From an uncultured Shinella sp. (lineage in GTDB: Bacteria; Pseudomonadota; Alphaproteobacteria; Rhizobiales; Rhizobiaceae): DNA of 6,530 nucleotides. Positions 1-4,936 of the stretch are shown here, piece by piece; position 1 is the first letter of the stretch; the number at the start of each line of letters is the position of its first letter. The stretch is taken from positions 1 through 6,530 of the forward strand of contig CAMPIK010000134.1 of assembly GCA_946886325.1 (NCBI GenBank), read 5' to 3'. A program made the translations under genes and the position numbers. The notes under the pieces were generated by a model. The model saw only the letters and a program-made list of their open reading frames with translations. It did not search any database and was not told where the DNA came from.

Positions 1-1
1 C

Positions 2-499
2 GCGCAGGCGCTGCCCTATCTCGACGGCAAGGCCGCGCCGCTGACGGAGGTCGTCGAAGCCGCCGCATCGGACGCCAAGGCCGCCGGTGAGAAATACGGC
101 AATCCGAACAAGCAGGCCAATTCCCCCTGGACCTTTGCCGTGAAGATCGACGGCACCATCGTCGCCGCCGAAACGGAATCACGTGCCGCGACCATCGACG
201 TGGACGTGAACGCCGACGGCAAGGCGGATGCGAAGGTGCAGATCGGCCCGGCGATCCGCGGCACGGCGCTGCGCGACAGCTTCGATTTTGTCAATTTCAA
301 CGAATTCAAGAACCAGATCGAATGGGCGCAGTTCGGCAAGGCGCTGAACCAGCATGTCGACCAGAGCCTGCTTCAGCCTATCCCGCGCGACGCTCTCGTC
401 GGCAAGACGGTCAGCGTCACCGGCGCCTATCCGATGCCATCAGGCGGCGGCCTGCCGCTGGTGACGCCGGCACGCATCACCATCGGGGCCGGTTCATGA
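2..499 (+). CDS. DUF2291 family predicted periplasmic lipoprotein, 5' end missing
   Basis: The frame is open from the window edge to a TGA at 497-499, giving 165 visible residues; the start and any lipoprotein signal peptide lie upstream. The visible part has the DUF2291 pattern as I remember it: a 'SPWTFAVKIDGTIVA' strand, an acidic 'DVDVNADGKADAKVQIGP' segment that looks like an OB-like or calcium-type acidic loop, then 'IRGTALRDSFDFVNFNEF' and 'QIEWAQFGKALN', ending in a G/P-rich strand. Family members are described as predicted periplasmic lipoproteins, usually about 200 residues, and are often encoded beside RbsABC-type sugar importers. Their biochemical role is not established. The stop overlaps the start of the ATPase gene (ATGA), so translation is probably coupled. 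This supports a role as an accessory part of the importer, which is inference. The family call rests on remembered sequence pattern, not on a search. Confidence 0.8.
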   Translation, partial: AQALPYLDGKAAPLTEVVEAAASDAKAAGEKYGNPNKQANSPWTFAVKIDGTIVAAETESRAATIDVDVNADGKADAKVQIGPAIRGTALRDSFDFVNFNEFKNQIEWAQFGKALNQHVDQSLLQPIPRDALVGKTVSVTGAYPMPSGGGLPLVTPARITIGAGS

Positions 500-2076
500 G
501 TGCGGCCGAAACGACACCCGCCGATGATTGCATCCTGCATCTGGAGGACGTGACCAAGGTCTATTCCGGCATCGTCGCCGTCCGGAAGGCGAACCTCTCG
601 CTCCGGCGCGGCGCGGTCAATGTGCTCGTTGGCGAAAACGGCGCGGGCAAGTCGACGCTGATGCGCATCATCGCCGGCGTCGAGAAGCCGTCGCTCGGCC
701 GCATTCTGCTCGACGGCGAGGAGGTGAGCTTTTCCTCGCCCGCCGACGCGCAGGCGCGCGGCATCGCCATGATCTTCCAGGAGTTGAACCTCTTCGGCAA
801 TCTCTCGGTCGCCGAAAACATCTTCGCCACCCGCGAGATCACCCGCGATGTGCGCGGCATCGATCATCAGGCGCAGGTCGAGAAGGCGAACGGCTTTCTC
901 GCCAAGCTCGATGCGGATTTCACGGCGGATCAGCTGGTCGAAGACCTGCCGATCGGCCAGCAGCAGCTCGTCGAGATCGCCAAGGCGATCTCGCTTGACG
1001 CGCGCATCCTCATCATGGACGAGCCGACCTCGGCGCTGTCGGCGGCCGAAGTCGATACGCTGTTCCGCGTCATCAATGAGCTGAAGGCGCAAGGGGTGGC
1101 GATCGTCTACATCTCGCACCGGCTCGAGGAGCTGATGCGGATCGGCGACCACATCACCGTGCTTCGCGACGGCCAGATCACCGGGCAGGCGGAGGTCAAG
1201 GACATCGACACGCAATGGATCGTGCGCTCGATGATCGGTTCCGACGCCAAGGATTTCTCCAAGTCGGTTGATCACAGGATCGGCGCCGAGGCCTTTCGTG
1301 CGGAGGACATCTGCCTGCCGCGCCGGACCGGTGGCTATGCCGTCGATCACGTTTCGATTTCGGTCGGCGCCGGCGAGGTGCTCGGCATCTACGGCCTGAT
1401 GGGCGCCGGGCGCAGCGAGTTCTTCGAATGCGTCATGGGCTGCCATCCGCATGCGGCGACAGGCAGGATCTTCGTCGCCGGCGAGGAAGTGCGGGAGAGC
1501 GACACCAGCGGCCGTATCCGCCGTGGCCTTGCCCTCATCCCCGAGGATCGCCAGCGCGAGGGGCTGGTGCAGGTTCTCTCTATTGCGAGCAATCTGACGC
1601 TTGCCAGCCTCGAACGCTTCACGCGCTTCGGCTTCCATATCCGCGGCGAGCGCGAGCAGTCGTCGATCAAGGAGGCAATCCGCAACCTCGCCATCAAGGC
1701 GCCGAACCCGGATTTCGAGGTCACGTCGCTTTCGGGCGGCAACCAGCAGAAGGTGGTCATCGGCAAGGCGCTGATGACCGGTCCGAAGGTCCTGCTGATG
1801 GACGAGCCGAGCCGCGGCATCGACGTCGGCGCCAAGGCGGACGTCTTCCGCACGATGCGCAAGCTCGCGGGCGAGGGGCTCGCCATCCTCTTTTCCACCT
1901 CCGACCTCGAGGAGGTCATGGCGCTCTCCGACCGCATCGCCGTGATGAGCAACGGCCGGCTGGTGACGGTGGTCGATCGCAAGGATGCGACCGAGGAGAT
2001 GATCGTCCGGGCCTCTGCCGAAGGACACAAGACGGCCGCAGGCTCTGCCACGGACAAGACAAGGGAACATGCCTGA
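496..2076 (+). CDS. Sugar ABC transporter ATP-binding protein, RbsA/MglA type (two NBDs)
   Basis: 526 residues, the usual length for a fused two-domain sugar ABC ATPase (CUT2 class), acting on the cytoplasmic face of the inner membrane to power pentose or polyol import. NBD1 has Walker A GENGAGKST (46-54), a degenerate signature IGQQQ (153-157), Walker B ILIMDEPT (171-178) and the H-loop histidine at 208. NBD2 has a degenerate Walker A, GLMGAGRSE (300-308), in which R replaces the lysine; a canonical LSGGNQQK (412-419); Walker B VLLMDEPSRG (432-441); and no H-loop histidine (STSD, 467-470). This asymmetry is normal for RbsA-type proteins. The start at 496 was chosen over the longer frame opening at 322 because it overlaps the DUF2291 stop (ATGA) and removes a 58-residue low-complexity shadow extension. 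The stop overlaps the permease start. The substrate cannot be read from this protein; neighbours suggest D-apiose. Confidence 0.95.
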   Translation: MSAAETTPADDCILHLEDVTKVYSGIVAVRKANLSLRRGAVNVLVGENGAGKSTLMRIIAGVEKPSLGRILLDGEEVSFSSPADAQARGIAMIFQELNLFGNLSVAENIFATREITRDVRGIDHQAQVEKANGFLAKLDADFTADQLVEDLPIGQQQLVEIAKAISLDARILIMDEPTSALSAAEVDTLFRVINELKAQGVAIVYISHRLEELMRIGDHITVLRDGQITGQAEVKDIDTQWIVRSMIGSDAKDFSKSVDHRIGAEAFRAEDICLPRRTGGYAVDHVSISVGAGEVLGIYGLMGAGRSEFFECVMGCHPHAATGRIFVAGEEVRESDTSGRIRRGLALIPEDRQREGLVQVLSIASNLTLASLERFTRFGFHIRGEREQSSIKEAIRNLAIKAPNPDFEVTSLSGGNQQKVVIGKALMTGPKVLLMDEPSRGIDVGAKADVFRTMRKLAGEGLAILFSTSDLEEVMALSDRIAVMSNGRLVTVVDRKDATEEMIVRASAEGHKTAAGSATDKTREHA

Positions 2077-3140
2077 TGACCACGGCAAGCACCACCAACA
2101 CGGCGCCTGACGCCTCGACGGGCTCCGCCCTCCTGACGCTGATGAAGCTCAGGACCTTCATCGCGCTCTTCGCGGTGATCATCTTCTTCTCGATCTTCGC
2201 GCCGAACTTCCTGTCGACGGCGAACCTCATCCTGATGTCGAAGCATGTGGCGCTCAACGCCTTCCTCGCCATGGGCATGACCTTCGTCATCATCACCGGC
2301 GGCATCGACCTGTCGGTCGGCTCCATCGTCGGGCTCTGCGGCATGGTCTCGGGCAGCCTGATCCTGCACGGCATCGACCTGCAGGTCGGCTACACCCTGT
2401 ATTTCAACATCGTCGAGGTGGCGCTGATCACGCTTGCCGTCGGCGTCGTCATCGGCGCGGTCAACGGGCTCTTGATCACCAAGCTCAACGTCGCGCCCTT
2501 CATCGCGACGCTCGGCACGCTTTATGTAGCGCGCGGCTTCGCGCTGCTTTCGTCCGGCGGCCAGACCTTCCCGAACCTCGCGGGCAAGGAAGAGCTCGGC
2601 AATACCGGCTTTTCCTTCCTCGGTTCCGGCACGATCTTCGGCCTGCCCTTTTCGGTCTGGCTGCTCGTCGTGGTGGCGCTCGCCGCCGCCTATATCGCGC
2701 GGTACACGCCGATCGGCCGCCACATCTTCGCCGTCGGCGGCAACGAGCGGGCGGCGCGCATGTCGGGCATCAAGGTCGACCGGGTGAAGATGTTCGTCTA
2801 CATGTTCTCCGGCTTCTGCGCGGCGATCGTCGGCCTCATCATCTCGTCCGAACTGATGGCCTCGCATCCGGCGACGGGCAATTCCTTCGAGCTCAACGCC
2901 ATCGCCGCGGCGGTGCTCGGCGGCACCTCGATGTCCGGCGGGCGCGGCACGATCGGCGGCACGATCATCGGCGCCTTCGTCATCGGCATCCTGTCGGACG
3001 GCCTCGTCATGATGGGCGTCTCCTCCTTCTGGCAGATGGTCATCAAGGGCGTCGTCATCATCGTCGCCGTGGTGGTGGACCAGGCACAGCGGCGCTTGCA
3101 GCAGCAGGTGACGCTGATGCAACTGGCGAAGAAGGGGTGA
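2076..3140 (+). CDS. Sugar ABC transporter permease, RbsC type
   Basis: 354 residues of a polytopic inner-membrane permease (BPD_transp_2 family), which forms the transmembrane pore with the preceding ATPase. A short cytoplasmic S/T-rich tail (1-25) is followed by a hydrophobic segment (about 27-45). The family motif GGIDLSVGS is at 75-83. The cytoplasmic coupling region GRHIFAVGGNERAARMSGI is at 214-232 and the conserved LGGTSMSGGRG at 281-291; further hydrophobic helices lie at about 113-135, 190-208, 238-258, 292-312 and 318-336. The start at 2076 overlaps the ATPase stop (TGATG), with an AGGGA Shine-Dalgarno-like stretch at 2062-2066. A longer frame running upstream to 1428 is only a shadow over the ATPase gene. 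No solute-binding protein is encoded in the window; it probably lies upstream of the DUF2291 gene. Confidence 0.95.
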   Translation: MTTASTTNTAPDASTGSALLTLMKLRTFIALFAVIIFFSIFAPNFLSTANLILMSKHVALNAFLAMGMTFVIITGGIDLSVGSIVGLCGMVSGSLILHGIDLQVGYTLYFNIVEVALITLAVGVVIGAVNGLLITKLNVAPFIATLGTLYVARGFALLSSGGQTFPNLAGKEELGNTGFSFLGSGTIFGLPFSVWLLVVVALAAAYIARYTPIGRHIFAVGGNERAARMSGIKVDRVKMFVYMFSGFCAAIVGLIISSELMASHPATGNSFELNAIAAAVLGGTSMSGGRGTIGGTIIGAFVIGILSDGLVMMGVSSFWQMVIKGVVIIVAVVVDQAQRRLQQQVTLMQLAKKG

Positions 3141-3203
3141 GGGTCTCGGCTTCAATCGAACGGACTTGTTGCCGTCCCACGACTACTCTGCGATTTTGCC
3201 GCT

Positions 3204-3428
3204 ATGGAACCTTCTAAAGTTTGCGACCGAGATACGTTTATCGAATTCCTGCAGCAGTTCAGGTCGGAACTTTCCGATCCTTTGCTCTCTGAAAATTGGG
3301 AGAATACGGACCTTATGAGCTTCCTGGAAGCTATGCAGGCATGGACTGAGGACTGGCATGAATCTTTTCCAGACAATCCATGGGAACACGCAGCCACCAT
3401 GCTGCATGTGGCGAGTACTTACGAATAA
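3204..3428 (+). CDS. Small DUF7660-like protein
   Basis: 74 residues, acidic, with no signal peptide or membrane segment, so probably cytoplasmic. The sequence follows the DUF7660 pattern as I remember it: an N-terminal 'DTFIEFLQQFRSEL' helix (about 10-23), then 'WENTDLMSFLEAMQAWTED' (about 32-50), then a short helical end closing on 'ASTYE'. Length and the Y-E terminus fit the family. Function is not established. Small acidic proteins of this kind are often found among immunity genes of polymorphic toxin loci, which is inference here, and no toxin gene is in the window. ATG at 3204 is the first start in a frame open from just after the permease TGA. No good Shine-Dalgarno precedes it. GC content is near 50 %, unlike the flanking operon. 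The stop overlaps an ATG at 3428 (TAATG), but that ORF closes after 22 codons. Confidence 0.75.
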   Translation: MEPSKVCDRDTFIEFLQQFRSELSDPLLSENWENTDLMSFLEAMQAWTEDWHESFPDNPWEHAATMLHVASTYE

Positions 3429-3510
3429 TGTTGGTAATTGCACTGCCGACGAATTCTCAAAAAAGTCGAACGGCGCTACCTCTGTCGGGTCACTGAGGGA
3501 TTTCCAATAG

Positions 3511-3815
3511 ATGAGTCGAAGAATATTGCGGCTTTTGTGTCTTATTATGCCACTGATGTGGATGTTCTTTATTGCTTGGGGGGGCGGTTGGCTCCGATGC
3601 GTGAAAATTATTCAGAACTGTGGACAGAGCATGATGATATGAAAAAGCTGAATGCTTCCGTTTCGTCGTCCGGTGACAGTCTGAGTGACGTCTTTGAGTA
3701 TATGTGCACGAACAGGGGTTATTATTTAGAGGCACTTGAATTGTTCTTGTTGGCGGGCGTTATGCCGGCATTGGTCGCATACTTCCTTATGGCTATGCGT
3801 AAAGCCAACACGTAA
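3511..3815 (+). CDS. Probable small two-TM membrane protein, frame interrupted at a G7 run
   Basis: No family recognised. From ATG 3511 one frame encodes MSRRILR, then a clear hydrophobic helix (LLCLIMPLMWMFFIAW, residues 8-23), and then would stop at 3640. At the G7 run (3578-3584) a -1 shift joins it to the frame ending at 3815. The joined product is about 101 residues: helix 1, a polar loop (RLAPMRENYSELW and onward), then helix 2 (LELFLLAGVMPALVAYFLMA) and a basic MRK end. Positive charges flank both helices on what would be the cytoplasmic side, giving a consistent N-in/C-in topology. A GAGGG sequence lies at 3495-3499, 11 bases before the ATG. Read without a shift, the 3' frame extends up to a TTG at 3438, but its N-terminal part (Cys- and Arg-rich, no helix) looks unnatural. 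The break could be a real frameshift mutation, slippage-dependent expression, or a sequencing error. Confidence 0.5.
3578..3584 (+). repeat. Homopolymer run of seven G inside the small membrane protein gene
   Basis: T3577 is followed by seven G and then C3585. With eight G (or five) the upstream helix-encoding frame and the downstream frame would be continuous as W-G-(G)-R. Such runs are prone to length change at replication, to polymerase slippage in transcription and to miscalling in sequencing. It is the longest G run I saw in the window. Confidence 0.6.
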
Positions 3816-3891
3816 GCGCCCTTCTCAATTGTATGCCTATTGATCGATCCTCTTTTAGAGAGGAGCTGAGGGCTTCCCAAGAACCTATGAC

Positions 3892-3896
3892 GGGAG
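3892..3896 (+). promoter_or_regulatory. Ribosome binding site of apsD, decides the start
   Basis: GGGAG lies five bases before ATG 3902. Two other in-frame starts lie upstream, at 3833 and 3887, but neither has a purine-rich site at a good distance. Starting at 3902 also puts the Rossmann strand (LKGALIGCG) directly at the N-terminus, as usual for the Gfo/Idh/MocA family. Confidence 0.65.
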
Positions 3897-3901
3897 ACAC
3901 C

Positions 3902-4936
3902 ATGACGAACCTCAAGGGCGCACTGATCGGCTGCGGCTTCTTCGCCGTCAACCAGATGCATGGCTGGCGGGATGCCGAGGGCGCGGAGATCGTGGCGATC
4001 TGCGACCGCGATCCCGAACGGCTGAAGCTTGTCGGCGACCAGTTCGACATCGAGCGGCGCTATGAAGATGCGGTGAAGATGTTCGCCGAAGGCGGCTTCG
4101 ATTTTGTCGATATCGCGACGACGGTTAGCAGCCACCGCGCGCTCGTCGAGCTTGCCGCCTCCCACAGAATGCCGGTCATCTGCCAGAAGCCCTTCGCGCC
4201 GACGATGGAGGACGCAAAGGCCATGGTCGCCGCCTGCGAGGCGGCCGGCGTGCCGCTGATGATCCACGAGAATTTCCGCTGGCAATCGCCGATGCTGGCG
4301 GCGAAGGCCGCGCTCGACAGCGGCGCGATCGGCGAGGTCTTCTGGGGGCGTGTCAGCTTCCGTTCCGGCTACGATGTCTTCTCTGGCCAGCCCTATCTGG
4401 CAACCGGCAAGCGCTTCATCATCGAGGATCTCGGCATCCATGCGCTCGACATCGCCCGCTTCCTCTTCGGTGATGCCACGGCGATCACCGCGCGCACGAA
4501 ACGGGTCAACCCCGACATTGCCGGCGAGGATGTCGCGACCATGCTGCTCGACCATGCCCGTGGCGTCACCTCCGTCGTCGATTGCAGCTATGCGACGAAG
4601 CTGCCGGTGGAGCCCTTCCCGGAGACTCTGCTGGAGGTGGACGGCAGCCGCGGCACGCTGCGCCTGTCGCAGAGCTATCGCCTGACGGTGCATTCGCCTG
4701 ATGGAACGGAGACGAGCGATGTCAGCCCGCCGCTCCTGCCCTGGGCGTCGCAGCCGTGGCACAATATCCAGGAGAGCGTGGCGCTCATCCAGCAGCACTG
4801 GACCGACTGCCTGAAGGCGGGCCGCGAACCGGATACATCGGGCGCCGACAACCTGAAGACCTTCGCGCTGGTCGAGGCCGCCTATCTGAGCGCCGCCGAG
4901 GGCCGCACCGTGGCCCTCTCGGAGGTGCTCGGATGA
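3902..4936 (+). CDS. apsD: Gfo/Idh/MocA family oxidoreductase, probable D-apiose dehydrogenase
   Basis: 344 residues, cytoplasmic. The N-terminal Rossmann domain (about 1-120) has the dinucleotide loop GCGFFA at 10-15 and an acidic end of strand 2 at 'ICDRDPER' (33-40), which favours NAD(H). The family's EKP-type motif reads CQKPFAP with K96-P97. The C-terminal catalytic domain carries ENFRW (123-127) and EDLGIHALD (175-183), so the expected catalytic Lys96, Asp176 and His180 are present. From established work on apiose catabolism, ApsD oxidises D-apiose to D-apionolactone. I assign that activity because the sequence resembles remembered ApsD proteins and because the next gene resembles the matching lactonase ApnL. 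Another sugar or polyol dehydrogenase of the same family is the alternative. The stop overlaps the apnL start (ATGA). The gene is high in GC, unlike the block just upstream, which separates it from the transporter genes. Confidence 0.8.
   Translation: MTNLKGALIGCGFFAVNQMHGWRDAEGAEIVAICDRDPERLKLVGDQFDIERRYEDAVKMFAEGGFDFVDIATTVSSHRALVELAASHRMPVICQKPFAPTMEDAKAMVAACEAAGVPLMIHENFRWQSPMLAAKAALDSGAIGEVFWGRVSFRSGYDVFSGQPYLATGKRFIIEDLGIHALDIARFLFGDATAITARTKRVNPDIAGEDVATMLLDHARGVTSVVDCSYATKLPVEPFPETLLEVDGSRGTLRLSQSYRLTVHSPDGTETSDVSPPLLPWASQPWHNIQESVALIQQHWTDCLKAGREPDTSGADNLKTFALVEAAYLSAAEGRTVALSEVLG
4921..4925 (+). promoter_or_regulatory. Ribosome binding site of apnL
   Basis: GGAGG lies seven bases before ATG 4933, inside the end of apsD. 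Together with the ATGA stop-start overlap it fixes the start of the downstream gene and implies coupled translation. Confidence 0.75.

Larger units (their letters stand above)
3141..3901. other. Low-GC block between permease and apsD (probable transferred insert)
   Basis: Hand counting gives 112 G+C in 240 bases (47 %) for 3541-3780, and 48 to 52 % for the blocks at 3241-3300 and 3301-3360. The transporter gives 63 % (2461-2520) and apsD gives 72 % (4201-4260). Codon use changes with it: AAT, TTT, GAA, TAT and ATT become common. The block separates two parts of what is otherwise a tightly overlapping operon by 761 bases. It holds a 74-residue DUF7660-like gene, an apparently frameshifted small membrane protein gene, about 80 bases between them, and about 86 bases before apsD. 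No transposase, integrase, tRNA or convincing long terminal repeat is visible. TGAGGG occurs at both ends (3138-3143 and 3867-3872) but is short enough to be chance. That the block was inserted is inferred from composition and context. Confidence 0.7.

Noticed and set aside
427..3155. Two very long open frames on the - strand (427-2088 and 1389-3155)
   Set aside because: They are antisense shadows of the ATPase and permease genes, whose motifs and overlapping starts are clear. Their products are rich in R, D, H and A with no recognisable domain, as expected from high-GC shadow frames.
3166..3194. TTGTTG with a TGCGAT 17 bases later as a promoter for the small genes
   Set aside because: The -10 match is only three of six bases, which is at chance level.
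3428..3496. 22-codon ORF overlapping the DUF7660-like stop (TAATG), which could join the frame ending at 3815 through a +1 shift at the A6 run 3459-3464
   Set aside because: The TAATG overlap is attractive, but the joined N-terminus shows no recognisable feature, and the run does not fit a -1 slippery heptamer in the needed direction. The G7 joint gives a more convincing protein.
3438..3584. TTG-initiated N-terminal extension of the frame ending at 3815
   Set aside because: It starts at a TTG with no ribosome site and gives a Cys/Arg-rich stretch without a helix. The alternative frame from ATG 3511 gives a textbook membrane helix. It remains possible if the G7 shift is not real.
3816..3901. 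Possible terminator or hairpin before apsD (CTCT/AGAG stem at 3850-3860; GCCCT/AGGGC pairing of 3818-3822 with 3869-3873)
   Set aside because: The stems are only four and five base pairs, one with a very large loop, and no T run follows.
3722..4798. 358-residue open frame on the - strand, and a 375-residue one at 4882-6009
   Set aside because: Both lie opposite apsD and apnL, have arginine- and alanine-rich shadow composition and show no motif.
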